A model generated the notes under the pieces. That model worked only from the letters and a program-made list of their open reading frames with translations. It did no database searches and was not told the origin of the DNA. A program made the translations under genes and the position numbers. Below, one piece after another: positions 13,601-25,300 of a DNA stretch of 64,000 nt (within the stretch, counting starts at the first letter, position 1; every line of letters starts with the position of its first letter). The DNA is taken from assembly GCA_008508345.1 (NCBI GenBank), contig QNGE01001718.1, positions 37,101 to 101,100 of the forward strand. Reading direction: 5' to 3'. The stretch comes from Paragonimus westermani (Eukaryota > Platyhelminthes > Trematoda > Plagiorchiida > Troglotrematidae).

Positions 13601-14560
13601 TGCTCAGTGCGCTTAGTCGTTTGCAGTCCGCTTATCGAACCAACAGTAATGAACATCCACTTGCATTCTAGCAGTCAAATTTTGCTCGTAATAGGACGAT
13701 TTCAACTGGATTCTTGTCCGTATAACGCGCTTTACTACATAGAAAATCTGGTTAAAATTACAAGCGTATGCTGGTTGTTCGTACTGAAACTTCATGTTAC
13801 ACCCTCCCCAGATGTAACGGCAAAGTAGGTGAAATCTCCTTTATTCAGATTACATCGTGAGATTCTTATGGGGATTTCCAACAAATGGTGTAAAATCCCG
13901 CTCGTATGAGACAACTAATTGTGCCTTACGACCTCTTCGGCTTTTATTTTGGCTAGCCAGTCTAGTAATTAAATTTACTGCATTTGAAATTGGCGTCATC
14001 ACTTACAATCTAGCTGTGCCCGCGTCGTTTAATCTACGGCCAAACAATGGAGACAAATATTCTGTGGCTATTTCTCGGGCTCCTACCAACTATACCTTTT
14101 AACATATCTGTTTCCACTTTAGTCACAAGATTTTTCATTACATGCTAAAGCAAATCGCTTTGGTGTATGAGAATTTCCTACTTAGAATCTTGGACAAGAT
14201 GGCAAGAGCGCGAGTGGCCCAACTAACCGTAAGGGACGACCAATCTTAATTAGAGCACTTCGCATTGGTTACTTTGATAGAGAAAGTGGTTTGGGCTATT
14301 CGAGAGGTGTCAACGGATTTGCTTAATGAGAACGGGGTTAGCGGTCAAAGTGGAGCACACATCCTCTGACCCTGTTCCTACTAATCTATCAAACAGCGGG
14401 CCATATTGGTCCCTTTGACAGGTAATTGGTTGCAAGTGGTTAGGGGTGTCTGTGAATTTCACGTCCAATAGGAGTGAGGTTTAGAGTCATGGTGGACTTC
14501 GAGCTGTAATACGAGAGTGAACCAGTTTGTGAGAACATTTTCATTAGTTCTCTCGCATAG

Positions 14561-15596
14561 ATGGCTGGCGGACGCAAATGCACTCGCGTCAGTCCCGAAT
14601 CACGCAAACGTGTTACTGAAGCATACGAAAGGGGCGGTGACTTGTGTACGATTGCCCTTCTGAACGGAGTCAAGTTTAGTACCGTTTATAAGTGGCTTTA
14701 TGTGGATTGCATCAACCGCGCAAAGGACACAGAAGCAAGATTCTGACAGAATCAGGAGTCGATATGTGGAGTGGATGTCTGTGGACTCAACAATTACACT
14801 GCAATTTTTGAGATTGCGTGTCAAGGTTGAGTTTGAAAAGGAGTTATCGACCACAACGATTAGTCGATATTTGGATGGCCGGTGCCTAACTGTCAAGAAA
14901 CTGTGCCAAGTACCCGTTGACATGAATTCAGATGAGAAGTTGGATTTACGGTGACTGTTTGCATATCGACCGATGAAGTGTTATGCAAATACAAAGACTA
15001 TTTGCTGCATAGATGAGACAAACTAATTTATTCTTCACGAGGTCAGTGGGACGTTCATTAAAGGGTAAGAGAGCATGCGTCTTTGTAACAAACATCCGAG
15101 GCTGTAATATTCATTTCATCGGAGCTATGACACCAAGCTCTATAGTAGGCTGTACGACGAGACGGGGAGCATAGAACAGCAGCGTTTGCAAGGGTTGATG
15201 CGAACCCTGCTAGATCAGATGAAGATAAGCACACCTATGTCATACAGTGTGCTGATATACGAAAACGCACTGTATCACTCCGATATGAAAAGTGTGTTTG
15301 CTGAGGAGTTATTTAATCGAGGAGAAATCTTACGACTGGCACCCTATTCGCCAATGTTTAATCCAATTGGGAATGTCTGGAGCATGGTGAAAGCTAGAAT
15401 TAATGGGCATCATTTGTCTTCGCATTCCGTGAATCATCAATACCCACCCACTAATCGTGAAAATCTAATGGTTTCATTTATTACCTCGGTGACCAATTTG
15501 TCAGCTGGTTATTTTCTTGGTAGGTATCTGTGTGTGGCAGATAAAGGAAAGATACAATCATTTCATAGTTGTGTGGTCCTGACTTTGAGGTCTTAA
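14561..15596 (+). pseudogene. Tc1/mariner-type transposase, decayed
   Basis: This is the remnant of a cut-and-paste DNA transposon transposase of the DDE (Tc1/mariner, IS630) superfamily. Seen: 14561-14746 opens with Met and encodes a helix-turn-helix region (residues about 10-50, ending STVYKWLY). A frame change follows, and the frame of 14700 continues with STTTISRYLDGR. A stop lies at 14952. The same frame then gives CIDETN, whose Asp (15012-15014) is the first catalytic residue. From 15186 it gives VLIYENALYHSD, where the family has an Asp and this copy has Glu, then LRLAPYSPMFNPIGNVW. In the last motif the catalytic Glu is replaced by Gly at 15369. So two of three catalytic positions are changed, on top of the stop and frameshift. 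I could not find terminal inverted repeats, so the element ends are unknown. Homology fades after about 15450. Confidence 0.85.
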
Positions 15597-15886
15597 GCAC
15601 GTATCACACGATATACTGCTGTTTCCTTCTCGATGACATTTTCGTGCTTAAGTCTACAGAAGGTTGGCAGAACAGTGTTCCGTGATTGATGAAGGTAAGT
15701 GGTCTGTCAGATCAACAAAACATCTATATGGTTACATTTCAAGTCACCGTAAGCAATTTGTTAATTCCATTGTAGCTACCCACTTTATAAAGTACGAAGC
15801 GTTTCTGGAAAAATATCCCACCTGAGCAACCAATCCCATTAACCTGACCTCCACATTTTCCACCAAATCGCGGCAAAACCGTTCAG

Positions 15887-17119
15887 TTGCAAACAGCCGG
15901 TTTCACTATTCCACTTCTCTTTATTTATCTCAATATTTACACAAGCAGCCTTAATATAAAAACACACAGCTTGCGCGATTTATATGATCTCGTGAATGCC
16001 ATTAAGGATGCCAATCTAACTGGGCAATCAACGTTTTCTCTCCACGTCACATCCTTGTTTGCCAACGTCCCATTAAAGGAAACCATAGATTATCTGTGTG
16101 ATTATATTGAGAACAGTGACATGGATATTCAGATACCGTCGATCGAACTCAAACACTTACTTCATCTGTGCACTTACAACGTACCGTTTAAGTTCAATGA
16201 AGGAATCTACCGACAAAAGGATGGTGTCGCAATGGGATCGCCGCTGGGACCACTGTTTGCGGACATTTTCATGGCGAAATTAGGAAACGAACAGTTCAGT
16301 GGAACAATTCGCCAATGCAATTTTTATAAGAGGTATGTTCACGACATCCTTTGCGCACTCGATAATGACGTAGACCCAACTGACATCTTGGCAACATTCA
16401 ACTCCGCGCACCAAAATCTACAATTTTCGTTGGAGACCGAAGTGACTAGCCAATTAGGCTTTTTGTATGTACGTTTACGTCACCGTGCTGATGGCTCAAT
16501 TCAGCAGGCGGTATATCGTAAGGATATTTGGAATGATCAGTAGATTCATTTCACTAGTTTCGTAACACTTGCCTCGAAAAGAAATCTGATCAACTGTTTG
16601 ACGGGAAGAGCCTTAAGGATTTGCACGGAGTTAGCATTCATATGCACAATATTCATACAGAATGTCTACCCGGAAAGGTTCATAGATAGGGCCATGCAAC
16701 GGCGGAGTGAAAGAGACCAGCTGTACTCTGTAGAAAAGAAAGCAGTGCATATCGGATTACCATTCAAAGGCGATACTTTAGCCGAAACTATTACACGTAG
16801 GCTCGCAAGCGCAGTCAACAGAACATTCTACGCCGCTAAATTACGACTCCACTTTACATCCAATTCGGTTTTGTGGCCACGCCTAAAAGACGAAGTGCCT
16901 ATTTCTGCAGCCTCCTTTTGTGTATATTCATTTACTTGTTCCTGTGGGACCAGTTATGTTGGCCGCACGACTAGACGCTTATCGGAACGGATCCGGGAAC
17001 ACCATCCAGCTTGGCTCAACAGTGGTATAACGAAGTGTGTCTGTAGTGCCATACTATCACACCTGGTGGATTCAAATCACGCTGTCAACGTAAAGGACAC
17101 ATTTCGTCCAGTCTACTGA
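15887..17119 (+). pseudogene. Penelope-like reverse transcriptase with GIY-YIG domain, copy 1
   Basis: Penelope-like elements copy their RNA into DNA with a reverse transcriptase fused to a GIY-YIG endonuclease that nicks the target. Seen: homology starts near 15960 (HSLRDLYDLVNAI), and one frame runs from there to 17119 with a single TAG stop at 16541-16543. Reverse transcriptase motif A reads FSLHVTSLFANVP, and the strongly conserved GVAMGSPLGPLFADIFM lies at about 16225-16275. Motif C reads YVHD. The GIY-YIG part is near the end (CGTSYVGRTTRRLSERIREH, about 16940-17005). Odd: the catalytic Asp of motif A and the first Asp of motif C are both His, so the enzyme should be inactive even without the stop. 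The N-terminal third of the protein, including the RPDKG region, is missing, as expected for 5' truncation. It lies directly after the Tc1-like remnant. Confidence 0.9.
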
Positions 17120-17465
17120 GCTGAGGCCATCCGGTCGACAGCAGTGAAGAGTAGGATTCTGTCTACAGCAGAGGCTATTGTGATACGAATGTATGACCCA
17201 CCCCTGTGCGCTTAGAAACGTTTTGTTCGGGCTCTGGATATGCTCTGGCCAACCCCCCTACCACCACCCGGTTAGCCTGTTAGGACCCATTGCTCAAGTG
17301 GGTACTTGATAGCAGTGTGACATTGAACTGATTGACCTCATTAACCACGCGTCTCCCGTTTACTTCCCTAACGATTCTCCCGTGAAATGTGTGATATAAA
17401 TGGGATGTATTTAGCCTGATGATGAATCACTGAAAACGAGCTTGTTCGCTACACATTGCTTTTCA
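17120..17465 (+). mobile_element. 3' untranslated tail of Penelope-like copy 1
   Basis: This stretch is repeated, with divergence, after copy 2 (about 37100-37380), which shows it is part of the element. Shared landmarks include TTGACCTCATTAACCA-type sequence and a terminal block with CTGATGATGAATCA and AACGAGCTTG (17416-17442). The end of the element is placed near 17465 because similarity between the copies fades there. Confidence 0.75.
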
Positions 17466-17762
17466 TGACTACGCTGGGAAATTTTACGAGAACCTTATTA
17501 TAGTTGGAGTAACCACGACACTGGATCGATGAATGTTTTCGTTACTGATACCGCCTGTATTTAATCGTCGTCTTTTACGAGGTTCATGTTTAATTCTGTT
17601 TTGTGGCTTGATTACACCTTTTCCCATATTTACTCAAGATGCGTTTGTGAAAAGCTGAAAACCCGCTTCTCGTCACGGCATAAAGCCGATCTAGCTATCT
17701 GCATTTAAAGGAGCCAGCAGTTTCAGTATCGGCTGCGTCTCACGCTCATTTTGAGAATCACT

Positions 17763-17796
17763 CAGTGGTGAACCCTTCAGGGTGTCATCACCACTG
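17763..17796. repeat. Perfect 9-bp stem hairpin with inner palindrome
   Basis: CAGTGGTGA (17763-17771) pairs exactly with TCACCACTG (17788-17796). The loop itself contains ACCCT and AGGGT separated by TC, giving a second short stem. It stands 300 bp past the Penelope-like tail. It could be a transposon end or a chance structure. Confidence 0.6.
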
Positions 17797-18087
17797 TGCA
17801 GACGCTTCTCCATAATTCTTTTTACAGAGGCTTATTGTACGGTTTTGGTAAACGAATTTGTGTGATTTTGTTGCGCAAATGACAAACGTCTACATTTTTA
17901 TCGACCAACAAAAGATCTTGTTGGTTTCAATCTTATTAGATCGTACTCCTTATTGCGTACGTGATCGTTTGACCCAAAATCGAGAAGTAGAATAGAAGTG
18001 GCAACAATTTATTGAAAAAACGAATCAAAATTAAGCCACAGAGGCTTTAAGTTTACAGGACGAAACGATTACCACATATGGCCGGCA

Positions 18088-18171
18088 AGACGCGAAGCAA
18101 ATCAAATGGGATGATTGCACATGACAGTCAGACACAAAGCGAATCAAATGGGCGATCATGTTAGATAGCCA
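18088..18171. repeat. Imperfect tandem duplication, 42-bp unit
   Basis: Two adjacent units of about 42 bp (18088-18129 and 18130-18171) share AATCAAATGGG and flanking sequence. They differ at roughly a quarter of positions. Only two units are present. Confidence 0.65.
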
Positions 18172-21100
18172 GAGCGTTAGAAAATACGACCGTGTCATTC
18201 ACACTGAGCAGATTGATCGGTGTGGCGTGATGCCACCTTGTTGCTTCATTAGGAGATATTCCTGTTGACAAGTGGGGACCTAATATTGAGTTGAAGGTAA
18301 ACACGTGAAAATTGAAATTGAATGTAGGAGATTTTAAGTCTATTTCAAATAAATGACAAAGCCTTACTAGATTCGTAGATCCTCAACTTATTGAGTTCCA
18401 CGCACACATCTCGGTAGCTTGTGACAACTCGTGTGATTACAGAATGTTGATTCCCACCGATTGCTTGCTAACGGTCAGGTGCTCTGGGAGTTCATGATAT
18501 TAAAACGGACTTGTATTTTCAGTTAGATCAATTTGCGTCACTTACGTCAGGACATTTTTCGTTATTCGAAAGTGAATATTCAGCGTCTATCGCCGGTAAA
18601 CAGTAACTAGTTCATGACTACTTGCACCGGACTTCATGAGAACTAACGTTAAGAAAAAACAGAACAAAAAACCAACTGCCATTAGAGTTTTTAACTGGAC
18701 TTAGCTGAATTTTAGACGCAGATTGAAACAGATTTGCAGTACCTGTGATGGAAGTCTTTCGAAAACTCTAATGTTTGCCTAAACCCGTCCGCAACGTGGT
18801 TTTTTATATTATGTCGGAACATAACGTCTTCTTCTTCATCCAGCCGTTAGAATGAAATATTGTATAGAAAAGCATAATGTCTCATTTTTATGGAGGTTGG
18901 GTGAAAGAATCCTAGAGCTTGCAGTTATTTTTTGGTTCTATAGGTTATGAATGCACAGTAGTTTCACATGAACATTTTGTTTAACCAGTCGTAATAGTTT
19001 AACTCCGAAAAGTGTTATAGGCTTTTAAGTTTCTGAGCTCAACGACGATGTATTTCAAACTTGTTACTAGTTACCTTCTGATATTTCTCCCAATAGCAAT
19101 GTGTAATAAAACTGTTTATTTTGTAATGTTCACTTAAATGCCACTAGTTTTGAGTCCGCATCACAATAACCTTGAGATACTATTAACCTACATTAGTGAC
19201 TTTCGCGATCACATGATCAATCTCTTAATCCAGGTACAGAACAGATCAGTTGACAATGTTGTAAACAGATTCGATCGCGAACTCACTGAATAAGTTTATT
19301 TTTTGTTGAATGGCATGGAAAATTCAATGATTTAAGACATGCGTATAATATGATGCTACCGGTAGAATCTAAAGTTGAAAGTTTTCTAGGGAAAAAATAA
19401 CTGTAAACAACCGCACTTCCAAATCACTCCGTAAATGGATAGTTTTGCAAAGCACCTTTCGCCACTCATAATCATGGGAAGCTCACACATGGAACAGTTA
19501 GCATCACTCACGCAGCGGAAGTTGTAAACGTGCAAGCACCTTAAGAGGATATTACCGTCAAACAGCGTACATCCAATAATTACAAGAAGGTATTGTGGTA
19601 AATGGCATAACATTTAATGCAACTTGGTGTGAATATTTTTCAAGTTTTCTGTTGCTCACTGTGGAGAAAAACGAACGATGAACACGGATTCTTAAGGAAT
19701 ACTCCAAATAATTAAGGTGTACTGTTTCGTAAGGTATCTTAAAATTTAATCTGCATGAGAACGTCAATCGATGACTTCACGCAGTAAATATAACTATAGG
19801 CCACTGATTAAAACACTGTTCACCTAGTTTAAGTTTGAAAAATTCATAGTTTTGCGTTCAAATGTCGAGTTCGAATACCTATAAACTTTTTTGAATCCAG
19901 TTCGTTACTATTGATTGAAGTTGGTATGTTATTAATCTCGTCCGATTTCGTGTGTGAAATAGGAAACGAACAGTTTATAGCTCTCAAAATCCAACAGTGA
20001 ATTTCTGCTAGTAATTTGTACCCAGTGCGATCTATATGACTTTGGAAACATAATGACTTCTGTAAACTAGCATAAAGACACCGCAAAATGTAAAGCCTGC
20101 GTGTATAATGTGAATAAATTAAATGTTTGCGTACCCGTATCAGAACAAACTATACACTCAAACAATAGCTAGAATCTGTGACAGACTTAAAAATGTTTGG
20201 TTCAAAAGGCTACAAAACTAGGAATTCGATCTGATGAGAAGTTGAAACAACTCTGTGGCCAGATAAAAGCTATGACATGTGACATTTGTTTATGACGTTT
20301 GCGTGAGTCAAAAGTACACGATACACAATTGTTGTTATTCTCATTGCGTTCGATCTACTTGTGTGGTCAACTTTCTCTATGTGACTCGCATGGTTTTCCC
20401 TTGTTGACCAAATCATTTTTCCAGTTCTTTTTCTCATGCCATGTTCGCCACCTGACCGCCCTCTGTTAGACGCAGACTCACAATGTTCTGAGTGAAATTT
20501 TTTAATCAAAGTTTCGTAGCTTGGTAAAATTAATTTTTATCGACCTGTATTTCAAAGGTAACAATAAGATATCGTGTGTCAAGTTCAGTGAACTGTCTTT
20601 TTGTTTGAAACGTTCCTTGAAGCGGGCATTTTGAGGCTAACTCATATTGCGTATGCCAATTTTGTTTGCTTATTGGCAGCACTGTACACGCGGAAGCGAA
20701 GTTTTTTCGATCTAAAAAATGTGCAAGAACCCTAACATAAATGGGATAATGTACGGATCACGCGAATAGGCCGTAGCCGACAGTTGATTGCAGTCTTCCA
20801 ACCTCATCCGTCAGACTACCTTTTTTCCACTGGGTCATCGTGAATTCGATCACAGCTCGCTTTTCGAAGCCACCATCTCTGTCCAGAGTGCCTGAACTAT
20901 GTTTCCAATATCCTGTGCATAGTGATCAAAAAGGTGGTTATTGGTACCCATTGTTTTGTTCGCTTAGCTCAATTTTGCTCCCATGATACAGAAGTTACGT
21001 TCCAATTTCCCACGTTAACTGTCATATAAAATTGATAGACAACAGCGAAAAATTGACGCAAACCGTTTTCACACTGTTCGCTTCAAACTTGTATAATCAA

Positions 21101-22364
21101 TTTGCGTGTTTGATGATTGCGTAATATCTCATTTAAGCATATTAGCCAAGATGGTAGTGAGAGCCTGTGATATTGCTAACTGTTTTACTGTCGATATAAT
21201 TGATGGAAAACTTAACTGACTATGGCCCTTATTCCATTGAGTTCTGCGATACGTGCTCAGGATGTAAGTGCCCTGTCTGATTTGGCTTGGATCGCATCGA
21301 ACAATGCGGTATGGGAATCTAGTGGCACCCGAGCTATTTTCTGAACTGATCAGACAAGTTCACTGCAGAAAAGAACAGACTGTGGAAAATCAATTAGGTG
21401 TTTGCTGTACATCAGATGCGGTTGCATAAGACGCAGAAAACAAACTACAGTACCTAGGTGACTAACTTCAGTGAAGATGCCAGTAACTTCAAGCTGTGGC
21501 GTCATGTCGCACACAGATATGTGTCAGTAGTTGTGGCGAGCATGAGGGCTAAGTCATTAAAAGGCATTAATTAATTCCATGGTCTTGGTTACGCAAACCT
21601 TGACATTTTTGCAACCATGTCTAGTCCCTGTTTGTCCTTATCTGCGTCAAGAATATATAAGTTGACTGTTTAACGTTTGCGACTATTGAAAGTAAACCAA
21701 ATGTTAACATATCTTAATATGTCTTCATTCTACTCTCATGCAAAATCCGATGAGAATAAAGTGCCAGCTGTAATTAAATAAGCACAGACACACAGAAGTC
21801 AGATCAGGAAACAATATTCTGCCAAGAAAACAGTATGGCACAATACGTAAGTGACATGAACGCCCACAGTACGTCCGAGCAATGCCAGAGGGATGGTGAC
21901 AGAAGAAGCTCACATGTAAGAACTTTTACAGTTAGCGTTCTATGTATTTAGGTTGTTGTGACGTCTAACAGGTTGCTCTGTCTCGTCGATTCACATTTGT
22001 TTTTGCTACGTAGGCGGACGTCTGAGCGAAACAAGGGTGAAATCGACCTTGTACGCTGGCGTGCAGAATGCGAATGTCTGCCGTGTGATTAGGCTTCGGT
22101 TAGCCAAGTGATCAATCAGTTTCAAATAACTCAACCTGAGTAGTAACGTACCCACTACGATTTGCATTACTTTTAACCAAGGTCCAATTGATATTCATCC
22201 ATCTGTTGTTGACTTATTTGTTTGCCTAGCATGTTTGCACGTTTCGAGTTCAAGTTTGCTCACACAAACATTAGCGCATTTCACTGTTACCCTGACCAAC
22301 AGATGAAAAATATAAACTATCTGTTAGTTTTCGCAGCTGTATTGAAAACTGGACACCATTTGCG

Positions 22365-22389
22365 ATCGATTACCGTGTTAGTAATCGAT
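22365..22389. repeat. 9-bp inverted repeat with 7-base loop
   Basis: ATCGATTAC (22365-22373) is followed by the loop CGTGTTA and then GTAATCGAT (22381-22389). The match is perfect. No adjacent gene suggests a function. Confidence 0.55.
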
Positions 22390-25300
22390 TAAACTATTTG
22401 GATAGCTGCATTCTACAAATAGTCTTACACACCACTTTCATTTTTACGACAACTTAGCAGTGTCGTATATGATCGTCCGAACCAGAAGTTGCATTTTGGT
22501 TCTCTTGATTATGAGGTGTCCGTAATAGCTACTACCAGACCAGTTTCCAGCTGAGTGTACCCTATTCAGCTTACCAAACATTTCAGTCGTAAGTCTGTAC
22601 GAAAACAACATGCCTCAGTATGCACCGCTTCTGTACGGAGTGATTTCCGCAGTATATTAGGTATGCACAAAACGTCGTGCATTGAAGACATTGCATACTG
22701 TCGGCTGGTTTAGGCATATGAATACAAGCGCGATCAACACATTCTGTTCCACCAGGTGTAGCGTAAAAGGCCTGCGCAACGCCAGCGACTGACCAGGATA
22801 ACTGTATGGAAGACAGTGGGTGAAGTAGCATTCGATATGTGATCAGAGCAGTTACTGAGTAAGTCCGTTTGTTTATTTATTAGTATGAACTGAATGCTAC
22901 TCACAAATGATTGCAGATTTCACATTCTGATGGAAGTTTCAACAAGCCCCTACGGAAACGAACCACCAGACTCGAGTTTTGTTCTTGCTAGTCTTCGGCA
23001 TTACAGAATATCGGCGTCAAGAGCGACGCTTACACCCCGAACACATTTCCATAAGACAACACTATTGACCATCTCTCCACTAACTTCTCGTTAAATACGA
23101 TCAGATTACCATCCATTTTCACATTTTTGTAATTATCAGGCTGCACGATCGTCTCCGTTGGAGACAGTTACTGTCTGTTAGCTCAGACGATAACTCCGTG
23201 ATCAGGACATTTCTTCAAGCTGTAGTTACAAGGCTCGTTTAACATGCTGACCGATGTTTTGATTACTGATTAGTATTAGGAAATTTAGGTCAACTGACAT
23301 GAATGTGACCTTGTGCAACATCCATCCTGAGTGAACAATGAAATCACCACGATAATCATCAGTGTGACCAGAACACACTCTTTCGGTTCGAAGTGTACTC
23401 CTTTGCCTAGTCATCGAATTTTGGCTATAGCTGAACGACAGTCAGCTTCATAACCTCTGCCCCCATGTACCCTTCGGGACTTGTAAAATGAATGACTTAT
23501 TACCCACAACTTCATACTTCAAACTTTCAAGGTTTCAACTATATTTTGCTTATGAAAAATCGGGGCGTTAGTTCATTCCTAAACTACGACTTGTGCGACT
23601 TCCGGGACAAACTCAGTAGTTAATAAACGTGATTTTGTTCTGTTTGCCCACTTTAATTGTCACAAATTCAAGTTGATGTTCGTTAACGACAGACAACCAT
23701 TTGGCTGCCGAATGAAATGTGAAAATGTAAAACAGTGACGTCACGTGGTTGGCGAAATTGTGACTCCACGTTATAAGCTGTATGAAGTGGCTCAGTGGTA
23801 ATGTTTCTCGTAGATTCGTGTTTGTCGCACATATTCAACTTCCTGTCATGGTTGACGCATGGCGGAGAAACATCGTCATCTGGTTCCTTCACGTTAGTTT
23901 ATGGGTTTTCCCAGGAGTGCAGACAGCTACAAAATCAGGTATCCGAACCGAAGGGTTTACTTAACGGGCACGTCTTCCAACCGAGTCGGGTGAGCAAACA
24001 GGCGCAACACACCGCTGAAACCAAAGCTGGAGCAGCTGACTTTGAGTGGGATGGTGTGCATGCATTTTTAGTAGGTTCGCTCGGCGCCATCGACCGAATG
24101 CTTTGGCGAACGCGGCCCACAATAGATAAGGCCTGGCTATTCACACACGTCTCTGTAACCGCTTCAGCGCTTGAAAGGCAACGCTGAACTGGATACCAGC
24201 ATGCACCGGTCAGTGTCACTGGATAAAGTAAAACCATGACATTTCCCTGACGGAACACTTCCCGAAATGGCTGAAACAACTGGTCAGACAACAGTCTCAT
24301 CGATTGCTAAACACCTCATGGTAACCAGTCATCAGGTTTACCCACTTAGCTCGTTCAAAATATTGTTACGCAAGCAGAACCCGAAGCTACCGGTCCTTAC
24401 CGAAGTTATGTTGATCAAACCTCGCTTATGTGCACAAAAGTGGTTGAAACAACCCTTCGGGTTACCGTGGTGTTGATGACGTAATACGTGGTGTGAACAT
24501 ATAAGTGTCCGTACCCTGCCTATCACTAGTTATCTGTATACATAGCCTGCATGTTTTACGTGTGCGACTGATTAGAGTAAACGAAAGTTCACCATATCGC
24601 AGCATGATCTCCTTCTTGCACTTACGACGTTTTCAAAGGGAATTCATCGTTTCAGGTTACTTTAACCAAACGATAGGTAAAAAGCTGCATTCATGAACGA
24701 AACAGATCTATGGATCACCAAAAAGACAGACCAAAACTTAGCCATTTTCCCGCAGAATGTGAGGGACGTTCAGGTGTGCTTTTAGGTTTATCACACCATT
24801 TGTGGACTCTCACGTGACATCATGTGAAAACAGTGAGTGACCTAGTTACTGAACCGTGTGGTTCCGCGTCCTATCAACATGTCTTGTTTGACCATGTCAT
24901 CCATGATGAGGACAAATTGTTGCGCTATCTAGATCGATGTGGAGAGGTCATTCAAAAGTGTTGTCTAGGTTGATGCGCTTTGTGCCCTGGGCACTTGCTT
25001 CGCCCGGATAAACGATATATCCAGGATTTGAAGGTCGTTTTGTTGGTGTCGACACAAAATATTTGTAACATAGGTTTTATTTAGGTAACTATGACCTACG
25101 GTAACATGTTGATACGTGTGAGTAATGGTCAAACTGGTGAAGGATAGTAGGGGGTTCAACGAACCCCTTACAGGTGTCGTGTTTTATTTCTGAATGACTT
25201 TCCTAGGACTGCACAGGCCGTAAGTGGAGGTGCTTCTGACGGCGGCTGAGAATCGATACTTTCATTTCACAAAATGACATGCCGGACTTGTGGACCCTAG

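Larger units (their letters stand above)
3206..14560. other. Long stretch without a recognised gene
   Basis: No open frame here resembles a known family and none is supported by good splice sites. Points of note are an inverted-repeat pair at 10497-10540, a T9A9 block at 10664-10681, and a TATA-like ATATATAATT at 11491-11500. CACGTG-type E-boxes also occur downstream of that TATA, in a somewhat richer stretch (11460-11870). That could be a promoter, but I see no gene attached. Confidence 0.5.

Noticed and set aside
14430..15950. Terminal inverted repeats of the Tc1-like element
   Set aside because: I compared the flanks by eye and found no convincing matching pair.
17410..17450. CTGATGA...GAAAAC at the Penelope-like tail as a hammerhead ribozyme
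   Set aside because: The core words are present, but I could not pair a stem II between them or close stems I and III. The equivalent in copy 2 has a changed core. Kept only as a conserved tail.
20225..20265. CTGATGAGAAGTTGAAAC as a hammerhead
   Set aside because: Stem II would be only two weak pairs, and the base at the cleavage position would be G, which does not support cleavage.
22015..22100. Possible SINE tail (GAGCGAAAC, GAATGCGAA)
   Set aside because: Matches are short and scattered and no B-box precedes them.
23795..24300. Overlapping 130-codon (+) and 121-codon (-) open frames
   Set aside because: Both strands are open because of base composition; no domain, no splice sites, no homology I recognise.
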